Under the pieces are notes generated by a model, which was given only the letters and a program-made list of their open reading frames with translations, was not told the origin of the DNA and made no database searches. Both the position numbers and the translations under genes were made by a program. Below are positions 1 to 9,244 of a stretch of 46,716 nt of DNA, one piece after another. The stretch's first letter is position 1, and each line of letters begins with the position of its first letter. Source of the stretch: Paenisporosarcina sp. TG20 (GTDB lineage Bacteria > Bacillota > Bacilli > Bacillales_A > Planococcaceae); the NCBI RefSeq assembly GCF_000286315.1, contig NZ_ALJG01000358.1, positions 1 through 46,716 on the forward strand. The letters run 5' to 3'.

Positions 1-52
1 CTGTTGGCCCGAGGAGGCTCGCCTGCCCGCCCCGTGGAAGCGTCTGCCTAGA
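1..52 (-). repeat. Truncated bcr-like palindromic repeat (family 1)
   Basis: Read on the minus strand, this GC-rich stretch contains GGCAGACGCTTCC followed by GAGCCTCCTCG. The same order of blocks occurs at 24691-24735 (GGCGGACGCTTTCCGCGG, then GCCTCCTCGTCC). It is the end of a dispersed GC-rich repeat of the kind scattered between genes in many Bacillales. The window edge cuts it, so its full length is not visible. No coding potential is seen. Confidence 0.6.
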
Positions 53-253
53 GCACAAATCAGTGGTATCATACTAGAACCTACTCCTTCGAGAATACTG
101 AATTCATGGCTTACTAATCTATATACATTCTTATTTTGTAAGAAAGCACAAATGATTTTATGCTCTTAATAGAAAAGGATTTATCAAACTGTATCTACTT
201 TTGTTAACGGGTCGCTTTGAACGGAAAACGTACTATACTATGACCTTAAAATG

Positions 254-299
254 AAAGAGATGGAGCGAAGTTTGGTCACTTCGCTCCATCTCTTTCTTA
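254..299 (+). terminator. Strong hairpin, terminator-like
   Basis: An 18-bp perfect inverted repeat (254-271 and 278-295, six-base loop) is followed by a short T-rich run. It would terminate a plus-strand transcript entering from the left, but no such gene is in the window. The inner stem GAGCGAAG resembles the hairpin after glyS (18100-18136). Confidence 0.5.
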
Positions 300-377
300 C
301 CGGCAATCTTGCATCAGGTTTGCGTCCGAAGCGCTCCTTCAACCTAGTGTTTTTAAAAAATGAGCAGCAAGTTTATA

Positions 378-500
378 CTTTTCATCTACTTAGAACTTTT
401 CGCTCACTCAGATCAGATTTCCGCTCACTCAGAACAGTTTTTCGCTCACTCAAGACAATTTTTCGCTCACTCAAGACTACTTTCCGCTCACTCAATAGAT
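378..500. repeat. 21-bp tandem repeat, locus A (about 6 copies)
   Basis: Units follow the pattern CTTTTCGCTCACTCA plus about six variable bases. The array begins with an 18-base degenerate unit at 378-395 and continues in near-perfect 21-base register (one unit is 22 bases). The sequence just after the array (AATAACCATT, then AAATGCGTATACTTGCT) matches the flank of a second array at 24307-24471, so the array is an internal part of a larger dispersed element. No spacers are present, so it is not CRISPR. Confidence 0.85.
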
Positions 501-563
501 AATAACCATTTATTACTAATTAAAATGCGTATACTTGCTAAAACAGCCGTTCCCATTATAGTC

Positions 564-690
564 CACGGGCGGTCCGTGAGTCTCCTCGTCGCAGACGACT
601 TGTTTTAGAATGTTAGTCTCTTTGCACTAAAACACCATACCCACAGGGTTCATGGCATCCTAGATTTATATGGTTTCTTAATTTTTTAAA
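564..690. repeat. Decayed composite repeat copy
   Basis: GGGCGGTCCGTGAGTCTCC at 568-586 is a shortened version of the GC-rich core at 23453-23478. The following TTTTAGAATGTTAGTCTC at 605-622 is the same motif as at 24199, 25050 and 25340. The tail (CTAAAACAC, then GGGTTCATGGCA, TTTCTTA) aligns with 25072-25135. Confidence 0.6.
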
Positions 691-696
691 TAAGCG

Positions 697-735
697 CACA
701 AAAGCGTGAGGCATATGCCTCACGCTTTTTATTGT
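697..735. terminator. Terminator downstream of zur
   Basis: A 28-base perfect palindrome (701-728, arms AAAGCGTGAGGCAT) has a T-run on both sides, so it can work in either direction. It lies just past the zur stop codon. Confidence 0.75.
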
Positions 736-767
736 ACCTCTCATACACTGAAATCAAAAAGAACATA

Positions 768-1178
768 TCATTTACATTCAGGGCATTTTCCATATATCTC
801 AAATTTGTGATTATCAATTTGATATGCAGGTAATTTTTCGTCTAACATATCCATTGGGCATAAATGAATTTCTTTGATTTTTCCACAAACCATACAGATG
901 AAATGATGATGATGATGATCAGTTTCACATTGCATTCTAAAATGACGTTCCCCTGACAATTCAGTTTCATCTAATATATCTAACTCAACAAATGTACTTA
1001 AGTTTCGATAAATCGTGTCATAACTCATTCCAGGATAATCCCTCTGCATCACATCTAATAAATCTCGTGCTGTTAAATAACGATCATTATTATTAAATAA
1101 TTCTAGTATTTGCTCTCGTTTACCCGTTTTTTTATACCCTTTTTCTTTTAGAAGGTCCCAAGCCTTTGTAATATTCAT
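768..1178 (-). CDS. zur: Fur-family zinc uptake repressor Zur
   Basis: This 136-residue Fur-family repressor most likely senses zinc. The N-terminal winged-helix half (residues 1-80) has the family stretch [13 protein letters not shown] histidine run (88-92) and two cysteine pairs (C95/C98 and C132/C135) match the structural zinc site of Fur/Zur proteins. The start at 1178 is chosen because it has a good ribosome-binding site (AAAGGGGA) and forms an ATGA overlap with the znuB stop; the longer frame back to 1220 would run into znuB. Being the last gene of znuC-znuB-zur, with a candidate Zur box upstream of znuC, favours Zur over Fur or PerR. Specificity is inferred from context. Confidence 0.9.
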   Translation of the reverse strand: MNITKAWDLLKEKGYKKTGKREQILELFNNNDRYLTARDLLDVMQRDYPGMSYDTIYRNLSTFVELDILDETELSGERHFRMQCETDHHHHHFICMVCGKIKEIHLCPMDMLDEKLPAYQIDNHKFEIYGKCPECK

Positions 1179-2041
1179 ACAAGACTTCCCCTTTCTCTTT
1201 TTATTACGGCGCTTAACCAAATCTTTTTAACTAATAATACGATTAATAAAATTATAATAGATGTTACTACAATTGTACCACCTGGTGCAATATCTAAATA
1301 AAAAGCACTTACAAGACCAATAATTACTGCTGCTTCACCAAACAAAACTGATAAATAAATAGCTTGTTTAAAACCTTTAGCTAAACGCATACTTGCGGCT
1401 ACTGGTAATGTCATTAATGAGGATACAAGAAGAATTCCAACGATTCGCATACTTGCAGCAATAACAAGAGCTGTGACAATCATAAATAAAAGATGTACCC
1501 ATTTTGCGGGAAGTCCAGAAGCTTTAGCGTACTCCTCATCAAATGAAAGCAAGAACAACTCTTTGTAAAATAACAGTAAAAAAACTACAACTATAATAGC
1601 AATTACGATAACAATAAATAAATCTTGACGACTAACAGCTGACACAGAGCCGAATAAGTAACCAAATATATCTGAGCTAAAGCCATTTGCTAGCGATATA
1701 AAGATTGCACTAAATCCTATGCCTGCCGACATAATGATGGCAATAGCTAATTCTTCATAATGTTTGTACAACCTTCGAAATTTTTCAACTAGGACCGAAC
1801 CGCTTACTGCTGCAATAATTCCTATATATAAAGGATTTAATAAAGCAAGAAAAGGGACGGACTGACTTAAAAATAAACTTCCTGCAATTCCTGCTAAAGT
1901 AACATGGCTAAGGGCATCAGCAATTAGTGACAGTCTTCTCACAATGATAAACACGCCAAGAAGAGGCGCAATAAGACCAATTATAAGTCCTGAAGCAAAT
2001 GCATTTTGTAAAAATTGATAATTCAATATCGCTTCAATCAT
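1175..2041 (-). CDS. znuB: Zinc ABC transporter permease ZnuB
   Basis: A 288-residue integral membrane protein of the ABC-3 family (metal-ion permeases). It has about eight hydrophobic segments and the conserved start [20 protein letters not shown] followed by [16 protein letters not shown], typical of ZnuB/AdcB/MntB. It would form the membrane channel for zinc with the ATPase ZnuC. No substrate-binding ZnuA/AdcA gene is in the window, so that component must lie elsewhere. The gene starts 16 bases after znuC and overlaps zur by four bases, so the three are one operon. Manganese is an alternative substrate for this family; linkage to zur favours zinc. Confidence 0.9.
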   Translation of the reverse strand: MIEAILNYQFLQNAFASGLIIGLIAPLLGVFIIVRRLSLIADALSHVTLAGIAGSLFLSQSVPFLALLNPLYIGIIAAVSGSVLVEKFRRLYKHYEELAIAIIMSAGIGFSAIFISLANGFSSDIFGYLFGSVSAVSRQDLFIVIVIAIIVVVFLLLFYKELFLLSFDEEYAKASGLPAKWVHLLFMIVTALVIAASMRIVGILLVSSLMTLPVAASMRLAKGFKQAIYLSVLFGEAAVIIGLVSAFYLDIAPGGTIVVTSIIILLIVLLVKKIWLSAVIKRERGSLV

Positions 2042-2057
2042 CTATTTCCCTCTTTTG

Positions 2058-2807
2058 TTAATGAATTTTTCTCACAGAATGGCCATACCATGCCTTTCTA
2101 TCCTCATCGCTCAATTGTTGAAAGTCTTGTTTAAAACCATGAAAATGAATTGTTTGATTTAGACATGCCACATGACTAATTCTATCGGATACTGTATCTA
2201 CGTCATGTGTTACAAGTATCAACGTGATATTTTGCTCACGATTTAATTTGGCTAGCATATCATAAAAAGATTGAACATGCTGATGATCAATCCCTACTGT
2301 AGGTTCGTCTAACACGAGACATTTAGGTTTACTGACTAAAGCTCTCGCAATAAAAATACGTTGCTGTTGCCCTCCTGAAAGCTCTCCTATTGAATGTTTC
2401 GAAAAACTTTCCATTCCAACTGATGTTAATGCGTCTACCACTAGATTTTTGGAGTTTTTAGGTAACTTTTTTAATAATCCGGTTTTCTTTACTAAACCAC
2501 TTGCAACTACTTCATAAACAGTGGCTGGGAAACCTGAATTAAACGCATTTGACTTTTGAGAAACATAGCCTATCCATTCCTTTTGCTTAAAGTCACGACC
2601 CTTTTGACCGAATAAATGGACAGATCCTGACGTGGGTTTTAGTAAACCTAATATTATTTTTAACAAGGTTGATTTCCCAGATCCATTTGGTCCTAAAATA
2701 GCTAGAAAATCCCCTTGTTTAACCTGTAAAGAAATGTTTTTTAACACGACTGTTTGATCGTATTGAAATGATACTTGTTGAAGGTCTATATCGTATGTAG
2801 ATTTCAA
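2058..2807 (-). CDS. znuC: Zinc ABC transporter ATP-binding protein ZnuC
   Basis: A 249-residue ABC ATPase with all motifs: Walker A GPNGSGKST at residues 39-47, signature LSGGQ at 143-147, Walker B LVLDEPT at 164-170 and the switch histidine in LVTHD. It powers metal import through ZnuB. The start is a TTG codon at 2807, supported by the ribosome-binding site AGAGGTGG a few bases upstream; no better ATG lies nearby. It is first in the znuC-znuB-zur operon, and the upstream 100 bases contain a sigma-A-like promoter and a Zur-box-like palindrome. Confidence 0.9.
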   Translation of the reverse strand: MKSTYDIDLQQVSFQYDQTVVLKNISLQVKQGDFLAILGPNGSGKSTLLKIILGLLKPTSGSVHLFGQKGRDFKQKEWIGYVSQKSNAFNSGFPATVYEVVASGLVKKTGLLKKLPKNSKNLVVDALTSVGMESFSKHSIGELSGGQQQRIFIARALVSKPKCLVLDEPTVGIDHQHVQSFYDMLAKLNREQNITLILVTHDVDTVSDRISHVACLNQTIHFHGFKQDFQQLSDEDRKAWYGHSVRKIH

Positions 2808-2826
2808 ATTACCACCTCTTTCTAAT

Positions 2827-2841
2827 ACATAATCATTACGA
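2827..2841 (-). promoter_or_regulatory. Candidate Zur box for znuC-znuB-zur
   Basis: On the minus strand the 15-mer TCGTAATGATTATGT matches the Bacillus Zur 7-1-7 consensus TCGTAATnATTACGA at 12 of 14 defined positions. It lies about 20 bases upstream of the znuC start and just downstream of a -10 box, where repressor binding would block transcription. Confidence 0.65.
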
Positions 2842-2854
2842 TTTACAAATGATT

Positions 2855-2883
2855 ATTATAACTGAGAATTATATAAAAGTAAA
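2855..2883 (-). promoter_or_regulatory. Promoter of znuC operon
   Basis: On the minus strand, TTTACT (2883-2878), a 17-base spacer and a perfect TATAAT (2860-2855) form a plausible sigma-A promoter placed just before the Zur box. Confidence 0.5.
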
Positions 2884-2909
2884 ATTTATTATCTTGAAAG
2901 GATGAAAAA

Positions 2910-3149
2910 ATGGAAATATGGGAACTTATTCAAGCAACGAAAGAAAAATCAGATAAAGAAATTGCGAAAATGACACAGGCACTTCCAGTTCAACTAACAC
3001 CTGAAGAAGTTAAATTAGTGCGGCCTATCTTCGATAAAGCTTCAATTCAATGGTTGCTCTTTGGGCCCCCAGCACATGTCAAAAAACAACTGACAGGGGT
3101 ACTAGGAGCAGAACGTACTGAAACACTTTATAAGCATTTAGGATTATAA
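2910..3149 (+). CDS. yqfT: YqfT-like small protein (DUF2624-like)
   Basis: A 79-residue soluble, charged protein with no membrane segment or recognisable catalytic motif. Its size, its place between the zinc operon and nfo, and a C-terminal hydrophobic patch (QWLLFGP) suggest the uncharacterised YqfT/DUF2624 family found here in Bacillus. The assignment rests mainly on gene order. The ribosome-binding site AAAGGATG precedes the ATG, and a terminator follows. Function unknown. Confidence 0.6.
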   Translation: MEIWELIQATKEKSDKEIAKMTQALPVQLTPEEVKLVRPIFDKASIQWLLFGPPAHVKKQLTGVLGAERTETLYKHLGL

Positions 3150-3177
3150 GAAAAGAGCATTTATAACATTAGACAAT

Positions 3178-3214
3178 AAAAGACTCAAACAGATAACTGC
3201 TTGAGTCTTTTTAA
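3178..3214. terminator. Bidirectional terminator between yqfT and nfo
   Basis: The arms AAGACTCAAAC and GCTTGAGTCTT enclose an eight-base loop, with A/T runs on both sides. It sits between the convergent ends of yqfT and nfo and can serve both. Confidence 0.75.
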
Positions 3215-3217
3215 ATG

Positions 3218-4105
3218 TTATAATCGTAAATTATCAATTTTTTCAGGTTGAAACTCTTGTGCTTTGAACATTTCAATTTCGTGTAAATATGGTGGTTTTT
3301 TATTCTTTGCATCCAGTCCTACATAAGGTGTTTCCAATATTTTAGGAACATTAATTAATTGAGGATGATGTACAATTTTATTTAAACCTTTAAAACCTAT
3401 TGCACCAAAACCAATATTTTCATGACGATCTTTTGCGGCTCCACGAACATTTTTACTATCATTGATATGAAGAACTTTTAAACGATCAATGCCAATCAAA
3501 TGATCAAATTGGTTTAATACACCATCAAAATCCTCGACGATATTGTATCCTGCATCATGGGTATGACATGTATCAAAACAGACAGAAAGTCGCGCATTAT
3601 TCTTAACACCATTTATAATCTGAGCAAGTTCTTCAAATGATCGTCCACATTCAGTTCCTTTGCCCGCCATTGTTTCTAATGCAATTTGAACTGGGAAATC
3701 ATGTGATAACACTTCATTTAAACCTTCGATAATTTTTTCAATACCTTTATCTGCACCTGCTCCAACATGTGCACCCGGGTGTAAAACAATTTGTTTTGCA
3801 CCCAATGCTGCAGTTCGTTCAATTTCTTTTTGTAGGAATTCAACGCCGAGTGCAAATGTTGCAGGTTTAAGTGAATTACCGATATTAATGATATACGGAG
3901 CATGAACAATGATGTCAGACATTCCATGTTCTTTCATATGAGCTTGTCCAGCATCGATGTTAAGATCTTCAATCGGTTTTCGTCGCGTATTTTGAGGAGC
4001 GCCTGTATAAATCATAAAGGTAGTAGCTCCATAAGACGCAGCTTCTTCACTAGCAGCAAGCAACATGTTCTTTCCACTCATTGACACATGTGAACCTAAT
4101 AACAT
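3218..4105 (-). CDS. nfo: Endonuclease IV (AP endonuclease)
   Basis: A 295-residue TIM-barrel endonuclease of the Nfo family. It nicks DNA 5' of abasic sites in base excision repair. The zinc ligand motifs are visible in order: [49 protein letters not shown] and a final ILETPY. Length is normal for the family. The ATG is preceded by AAGGGG. The gene begins 13 bases after the cshB stop, so the two are probably co-transcribed, as in B. subtilis (yqfR-yqfS). Confidence 0.95.
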   Translation of the reverse strand: MLLGSHVSMSGKNMLLAASEEAASYGATTFMIYTGAPQNTRRKPIEDLNIDAGQAHMKEHGMSDIIVHAPYIINIGNSLKPATFALGVEFLQKEIERTAALGAKQIVLHPGAHVGAGADKGIEKIIEGLNEVLSHDFPVQIALETMAGKGTECGRSFEELAQIINGVKNNARLSVCFDTCHTHDAGYNIVEDFDGVLNQFDHLIGIDRLKVLHINDSKNVRGAAKDRHENIGFGAIGFKGLNKIVHHPQLINVPKILETPYVGLDAKNKKPPYLHEIEMFKAQEFQPEKIDNLRL

Positions 4106-4118
4106 ACCGAAAATCCCC

Positions 4119-5420
4119 TTACTTCTTACGGTTTTTAATACGACGTTCTCTTTTTTTAACCTTATCCATTTCCCATCTCATATTACGTTTATAACCCGGT
4201 TTAACTTTTTTAGGTTTTCTTACCATTGCTTTTGCTTTAATGTCAATCTCGCTGCTTTCACTCTTCTTACGATTTTTACGTTCGTGGCGTTCCTTAAGTT
4301 CTGACCACTCACCGTCTTTGATATCCACATGAACAAATGGAATTCCCATTTTTTCAATTCGAATAATCGCGTCTTCATCGGTTGGTTCATATAATGTAAT
4401 AGCTGTGCCTTTTAATCCTGCTCTACCAGTACGACCAACACGATGAATAAAGAATTCCAAGTCGTCTGGAAGCTCAAAGTTAATCACGTGACTAACTCCT
4501 TGAATATCAATTCCTCTTGATGCAAGATCAGTAGCAACAATATATTGATATTCAAGATCACGAACTTGTTTCATCATACGTGTACGTTCACGTGGCGCTA
4601 AATCACCGTGAATACGTCCAACACGGTAACCAGCCTCAGCTAAATAATTAGCAACGTCATCTGCATTCTTACGAGTGTTTGTAAAAATAATAGCTAAGTA
4701 TGGATTGATACCTTCCATAACTTCTACTAAACGTTTCTTTTTAGATTTACTACGAACAGGTACTAAATTAAAGACGATTCCTTCTGCTGTAGGACGCTTT
4801 TCTCCGATATGAATATGAACTGGTGCTACCATATATTTCTTTAAGAATGGCTGTAAACTTTCCGGAATAGTAGCAGAAAAGACGTACATTTCAAGCGTAG
4901 ATGGCATTTTACCAGCAAATGCATCAATTTCTTCAATAAAGCCTAGGTCAAAAGCAAGGTCTGCTTCATCTACTACTAATATAGGTGCAGTATGAACAAG
5001 TAGGGCATTTTCTTTCACTAAGTCACGAATACGGCCAGGTGTTCCCACAATAATATGTGGTTGTGTTTTTAATTTATCAATCGCGCGTTGTTTATCAGTA
5101 CCACCAATAAATAATTTGGATTGAATTTCAGTACCCTCAATTAGCTTGTTTAACTCTTCGAAAATCTGTGATGCAAGTTCGCGAGTTGGTGAAGTAATGA
5201 TCGCTTGTAATTCAGGTTTTTCTGTTGTTAATCTCTCTATAATCGGAATTAGAAAACTATGCGTTTTCCCAGTACCTGTGTGCGCTTGGCCTATCGCACT
5301 TTTTCCTTTTAGAATTAGAGGAATCATTTCTTTTTGAATCGGTGTTGGTTTTGTAAAACCTAATTTACTAATAGCTTTTTGTAAAAAAGGTTGAAAATCA
5401 TAATCTGCATATTTGGACAT
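4119..5420 (-). CDS. cshB: DEAD-box ATP-dependent RNA helicase CshB
   Basis: A 433-residue DEAD-box helicase: Q-motif (FTKPTPIQ), Walker [27 protein letters not shown] and the C-terminal [10 protein letters not shown] are all present, followed by a lysine/arginine-rich tail typical of cold-shock helicases that act on RNA. The start at 5420 (MSKYADYDF) is chosen for its ribosome-binding site GGAGGGG seven bases upstream; the longer frame to 5453 lacks one. The CshB assignment follows the yqfQ-cshB-nfo neighbourhood. It has its own promoter, divergent from yqfQ. Confidence 0.92.
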   Translation of the reverse strand: MSKYADYDFQPFLQKAISKLGFTKPTPIQKEMIPLILKGKSAIGQAHTGTGKTHSFLIPIIERLTTEKPELQAIITSPTRELASQIFEELNKLIEGTEIQSKLFIGGTDKQRAIDKLKTQPHIIVGTPGRIRDLVKENALLVHTAPILVVDEADLAFDLGFIEEIDAFAGKMPSTLEMYVFSATIPESLQPFLKKYMVAPVHIHIGEKRPTAEGIVFNLVPVRSKSKKKRLVEVMEGINPYLAIIFTNTRKNADDVANYLAEAGYRVGRIHGDLAPRERTRMMKQVRDLEYQYIVATDLASRGIDIQGVSHVINFELPDDLEFFIHRVGRTGRAGLKGTAITLYEPTDEDAIIRIEKMGIPFVHVDIKDGEWSELKERHERKNRKKSESSEIDIKAKAMVRKPKKVKPGYKRNMRWEMDKVKKRERRIKNRKK

Positions 5421-5484
5421 ATTTGCCCCTCCTAACATCTTTCGTTCCATCATAACTTGTCTATTTGTTAAAGACCATTATCTT

Positions 5485-5514
5485 ATCATAATTGTAGTGT
5501 GCCCTGTGCGTCAA
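5485..5514 (-). promoter_or_regulatory. Promoter of cshB
   Basis: On the minus strand, TTGACG (5514-5509), an 18-base spacer and TATGAT (5490-5485) form a sigma-A-type promoter, with a leader of about 60 bases to cshB. Confidence 0.6.
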
Positions 5515-5543
5515 ATAACTATTTATTTAGAAAGGAAAATTCT

Positions 5544-6176
5544 ATGCGTTATCAATCTTTTTATCCTTTTTCACAATCACAAATTCCAAATATGCCACAA
5601 CGACAAGGTCCACCACTAGCACAACGACAATTACCACCACAAGCTCCACCACAAGCACCACCGACAAAAGGATTCTTAAGTAGCCTTTTCGGATCGAAAA
5701 ATTCAAGTCCTCCACCTGCACCAGCACCAGTTCCTAACCAATATAGGGGAGCTCCTCAACAGATGCCTTTCGGTTTTCGAAATACCGGCATGCCACCAGC
5801 GCCTAATCAATTCCCTGGAGCTCCCTCTAACTTACCCTTAGGACAAGAAAATCTGGAGGCAGGAGCACCAAAACCTAACCGCATGGACCATTATTTACAA
5901 ACCGCTGATCGCTTTTTATCAACCGCCGAACAAATAACACCTATGGTCCAGAGAGTCTCACCAATGTTTCAAAATATTCCTGCACTGTGGAAAATTTATA
6001 AAGGTTTTAAAAGTATGCCCAATGCAACGGCAGGTAGTAACGTAGCTAGCACGGCTACTGTCGCTGCCGCTGCTACTACTACTTCTGTTGTTCCTCCTAC
6101 TACCGTTCCTTCTGGGGCATCAATTCCTAGTGCAAGTGGTAAATCTATACCCCGAATATTTCAACCGCCTCTTTGA
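5544..6176 (+). CDS. yqfQ: YqfQ/VrrA-like protein, Pro/Gln-rich N-terminus
   Basis: A 210-residue protein of unknown function. The N-terminal third is low-complexity, rich in proline, glutamine and alanine with short imperfect repeats (QRQLPPQAPPQAPP). A conserved-looking segment follows at about residues 110-155 (DRFLSTAEQITPMVQ, then ALWKIYKGF), resembling the YqfQ core. The tail is Ala/Thr/Ser-rich. The start MRYQSF at 5544 has AGAAAGGAAA upstream. Its place between cshB and ispH matches yqfQ; the related VrrA of the B. cereus group is known for variable repeats, and low-complexity variation is plausible here too. Confidence 0.7.
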   Translation: MRYQSFYPFSQSQIPNMPQRQGPPLAQRQLPPQAPPQAPPTKGFLSSLFGSKNSSPPPAPAPVPNQYRGAPQQMPFGFRNTGMPPAPNQFPGAPSNLPLGQENLEAGAPKPNRMDHYLQTADRFLSTAEQITPMVQRVSPMFQNIPALWKIYKGFKSMPNATAGSNVASTATVAAAATTTSVVPPTTVPSGASIPSASGKSIPRIFQPPL

Positions 6177-6179
6177 TTT

Positions 6180-6208
6180 TTGAATTCGGCACTCCACTCA
6201 GTTATACT
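6180..6208 (+). promoter_or_regulatory. Promoter of ispH
   Basis: TTGAAT (6180-6185), a 17-base spacer and TATACT (6203-6208) lie just after the yqfQ stop and about 35 bases before the ispH start. Confidence 0.6.
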
Positions 6209-6242
6209 AGAGGAGTAATAACTTATGAGAGGAGTGCTACAT

Positions 6243-7220
6243 ATGCAAGTACTCAAAATTTCCCCACGTGGTTATTGTTACGGCGTCGTTGATGCAATGA
6301 TTATCGCACGTAATGCAGCCATGGACACATCTTTACCACGTCCAATTTATATATTAGGAATGATTGTTCATAATAAACACGTTACTGATGCCTTTGAGCA
6401 AGATGGCATTATTACCTTAGATGGTGATAACAGAAGAGAAATTTTAGAAAAAGTAAAGGGCGGTACAGTTATTTTCACGGCCCACGGAGTTTCACCTGAA
6501 ATTCGTGAATTAGCTAGACAAAGAGGGTTTGTATCTATTGATGCTACATGTCCAGACGTTACGGTTACACACGATTTAATTAGTGAAAAGACCGCTGAAG
6601 GATACCAAGTTATTTATATCGGTAAAAAAGGACATCCTGAACCTGAAGGGGCAGTTGGCGTAGCTCCAAACGATGTTCACCTTGTTCAGTCAGTTGAAGA
6701 CGTCGAGAAGTTGACTATTCAATCAGATAAATTAATTGTGACGAATCAAACCACAATGAGTCAATGGGATGTTGGTACTCTTATGGAAAAATTAAAACAA
6801 AAGTATCCACACATTGAAGTGCACAAAGAAATTTGTTTAGCGACTCAAGTTCGTCAAGAAGCTGTTGCGGAACAAGCTGGTGCTTCACAGTTGTTAATAG
6901 TAGTTGGGGACCCAATGAGCAATAATTCAAATAGACTCACACAAGTGTCAGAAGAAATAGCAAACACCCCATCTTACCGCATTTCGGATTTATCTGAGCT
7001 AAAATTAGAGTGGTTAGATGGAATTGATCGAATTGCGGTGACTGCAGGCGCTTCAACTCCAACACCTTTGGTAAAGGAAGTAGTTCATTTCTTAGAGAAG
7101 TTCGATCCTCTAGACCCAAATACACATAGTCTTGAACGAACAGTTACTCTTGATAAGATTTTACCTAAAATTAAAAAACTAAACCCTGTTAATCGAATTG
7201 AACCATATTCAATTTCATAA
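6243..7220 (+). CDS. ispH: 4-hydroxy-3-methylbut-2-enyl diphosphate reductase
   Basis: A 325-residue IspH (LytB), the last enzyme of the non-mevalonate (MEP) isoprenoid pathway, reducing HMBPP to IPP and DMAPP with a [4Fe-4S] cluster. The three cluster cysteines are in RGYCYGV, DATCPDV and [15 protein letters not shown] and TNQTTMS are also family motifs. The start at 6243 is preferred over 6225 because AGGAG lies eight bases upstream. It is monocistronic, between its own promoter and terminator. Confidence 0.95.
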   Translation: MQVLKISPRGYCYGVVDAMIIARNAAMDTSLPRPIYILGMIVHNKHVTDAFEQDGIITLDGDNRREILEKVKGGTVIFTAHGVSPEIRELARQRGFVSIDATCPDVTVTHDLISEKTAEGYQVIYIGKKGHPEPEGAVGVAPNDVHLVQSVEDVEKLTIQSDKLIVTNQTTMSQWDVGTLMEKLKQKYPHIEVHKEICLATQVRQEAVAEQAGASQLLIVVGDPMSNNSNRLTQVSEEIANTPSYRISDLSELKLEWLDGIDRIAVTAGASTPTPLVKEVVHFLEKFDPLDPNTHSLERTVTLDKILPKIKKLNPVNRIEPYSIS

Positions 7221-7223
7221 AGC

Positions 7224-7263
7224 AAAAAGAGGCTATCCAAAATTGGGTAGCCTCTTTTTTAAA
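7224..7263 (+). terminator. Terminator of ispH
   Basis: A perfect stem (AAAGAGGCTA.CC paired with GG.TAGCCTCTTT), six-base loop and a run of T's directly follow ispH. Confidence 0.85.
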
Positions 7264-7430
7264 AAATAAGAAATTATTCAAGTATAGGGTGCCATATACC
7301 TCGTGTTTCTGGTGTTTTTAGTTTATGTAGACTAACATTCTTAAATGGAATTTCTTTCATGTGAAGTTAATTCCGGGCAAACTATACCCGAATTTTTTTA
7401 TTTGTTGGTAGGATTTGTCTTTTCTCAAAA

Positions 7431-8549
7431 CTATACAAATCGAAATGGTTCTGTCGAAATACTTGAAGGAATAAATGAGCAAGCAAATTTCTTCTCTTTG
7501 CATAATCTATTCATTTTATCTGAAACACCCGTTTTCATAATCGATTCAACATGATGACCTGGATCAATAACGGATAACCCGAGAGCTTGAGCGTCTTGGG
7601 CTACATGGAAATATAAATCACCAGTCACTAAAACATCTGCACCTTCACGTTTTGCATTATTAATGTACTTGTTACCGTCACCACCGAGCACTGCTACTTT
7701 TCGAATGTTTGTTGTTGCATCACCTACCACTCGAACAAATGGCACCTTTAGTTGTTCTTTAACTTTATTTGCAAACGCATCAAGTGTCATTTCTTGTTTT
7801 AATATTCCTATGCGACCAATTCCTTGTTGTAGAGTTTTCGACTCTAGCGGCCATAAGTCAAAAGCCACTTCTTCATAAGGATGATGAGAATACATAGTCT
7901 TTAGGATTTTCGTTTTCCTAGAAGAAGGAAACACTACTTCTATTTTCTCCTCTTCCACTTCCTCTAAGAGATTTAAACTACCAATAACAGGATTAGAACC
8001 TTCTACAGGCTTAAACCGTCCAGTTCCTGAAGATGTAAAACTACAGCTCTCGTAATTACCAATGTGACCAGCACCTACCATTGCTAATTGCTCACGCAAA
8101 CTCATTGCATGAGATTTAGGTACAAATATCGATAACTTCATCAACGCCTCTGAATAGGTTTCATCCAGGACCTTAATTTGTTGTAATTCAAGTGCTTCAG
8201 CTAATAAATCATTTACGCCGCCAGGAGCAACATCTAAATTTGTATGGGCTACGTAAACAGCGATATTATGTTTCATACAAAGCGAAAGCATGGCTCCTGT
8301 AGGTGTATCAGTCCGAAGGTTTACAAGAGGTCTATATATGGGAGGGTGATGAGCCATAATTAATTGACAGTTCTGATCGATGGCTTCTTGTACAACTGCT
8401 AATGTAACGTCAAGTGTTACAAGCACATTTTGGACTTGTCCATTTAATTGACCAATTTGCAAACCGATTGGATCATCTTTTAAAGCAAAAGACCTTGGCG
8501 ACCAGGATTCAAATAGTTGAATAAGTTCATGTCCATTTGCTATTTTCAT
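7431..8549 (-). CDS. yqfO: Nif3-like dinuclear metal centre protein YqfO
   Basis: A 372-residue Nif3/DUF34 protein. The N-terminal half has the metal motifs MAHHPPIYRPL and AHTNLDVAPGG, and the C-terminal half has VTGDLYFHVAQ and DPGHHVES. The extra middle part (about residues 130-240) is the PII/CutA1-like insertion domain found in long Bacillus homologues. A GTP cyclohydrolase-like or metal-chaperone role has been suggested for the family, but the true function is unsettled. It overlaps trmK by four bases (ATGA), so the two are translationally coupled. Confidence 0.88.
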   Translation of the reverse strand: MKIANGHELIQLFESWSPRSFALKDDPIGLQIGQLNGQVQNVLVTLDVTLAVVQEAIDQNCQLIMAHHPPIYRPLVNLRTDTPTGAMLSLCMKHNIAVYVAHTNLDVAPGGVNDLLAEALELQQIKVLDETYSEALMKLSIFVPKSHAMSLREQLAMVGAGHIGNYESCSFTSSGTGRFKPVEGSNPVIGSLNLLEEVEEEKIEVVFPSSRKTKILKTMYSHHPYEEVAFDLWPLESKTLQQGIGRIGILKQEMTLDAFANKVKEQLKVPFVRVVGDATTNIRKVAVLGGDGNKYINNAKREGADVLVTGDLYFHVAQDAQALGLSVIDPGHHVESIMKTGVSDKMNRLCKEKKFACSFIPSSISTEPFRFV

Positions 8550-9244
8550 TTACTAATCGCCTCCTTAACAATCTTTAATTTCTCCTCAATTTCTTCTTTT
8601 TTCATTTGTACTTCCCTTGAAGACTGGGCAATACGAATTGCGCCCAATATTCGATTCCATTCAGCCGATTCTTTTGACCATTTCAAATAAAATGCTTCAT
8701 TTCGAGCTTCCATTAAAAATGGACCTAGCAAAGTTTGAGCCTCTGATAACTTCATCTCTCCTCTTTCTAGCACAAGAATTTCGTAAATTTTATCCTCCTC
8801 TAAAAGAATTTCTTCGGCTATAAGGTTCCAGCCATTCGTCATGGCCCACTCACGAATTGCTTTCGCATGAATATTAGGCTGTAAAATCAATCGATTAACA
8901 GTTTTTAATTTTTCGAAACCCTGGTCTAAAATAGTAGTGATTAACGGTCCACCCATTCCTGCAATTGTTACTGTATCGACTAAATCATCCTGGGCAATTG
9001 CCGACAATCCGTTTGCAAGGCGGACTTCTATTTTATCATCTAATTGTTCTTCAAGAACCTGTCTCTGAGCGGATTCATAGGGACCTTTCGCAACCTCACC
9101 GGCAACTGCTTTTTTAGCAATTTGATGGTGAATTAAGTAACAAGGTAAATAAGCATGATCACTCCCAATATCTGCGACAATAGAACCTAATTGAACATAT
9201 GATGCGACACGTGTTAAACGGTCTGAGAGACGTTGTGCGTTCAA
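8546..9244 (-). CDS. trmK: tRNA (adenine22-N1)-methyltransferase TrmK
   Basis: A 232-residue class I SAM-dependent methyltransferase of the TrmK (YqfN) family, which makes m1A22 in bacterial tRNAs. SAM motif I reads VADIGSDHAYLP (about residues 22-33) and TIAGMGG carries the catalytic-site loop. A C-terminal coiled region (EVQMKKEEIEEKLK) is typical. The start is TTG at 9244, supported by AAGGAGAGG upstream. The gene is coupled to yqfO by an ATGA overlap. Confidence 0.9.
   Translation of the reverse strand: MNAQRLSDRLTRVASYVQLGSIVADIGSDHAYLPCYLIHHQIAKKAVAGEVAKGPYESAQRQVLEEQLDDKIEVRLANGLSAIAQDDLVDTVTIAGMGGPLITTILDQGFEKLKTVNRLILQPNIHAKAIREWAMTNGWNLIAEEILLEEDKIYEILVLERGEMKLSEAQTLLGPFLMEARNEAFYLKWSKESAEWNRILGAIRIAQSSREVQMKKEEIEEKLKIVKEAISK

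Larger units (their letters stand above)
53..696. other. Repeat-rich non-coding region
   Basis: No supported gene lies here. The stretch holds a decayed copy of the composite repeat that is better preserved at 23369-25390 (91-220 resembles 25133-25250, and 606-690 resembles 25051-25135). It also has an 18-bp hairpin at 254-295 and a 21-bp tandem repeat at 378-500. Apparent open frames through the tandem repeat are heptapeptide artefacts of a 21-nt period and lack a ribosome-binding site. Confidence 0.6.

Noticed and set aside
378-500. Possible CRISPR array
   Set aside because: Units are contiguous 21-mers without spacers, and no cas genes are nearby. The same holds for 24307-24471.
251-502. 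83-codon plus-strand frame with RSL-type heptad repeats
   Set aside because: It begins inside a terminator hairpin, has no ribosome-binding site and is generated by the 21-bp tandem repeat.
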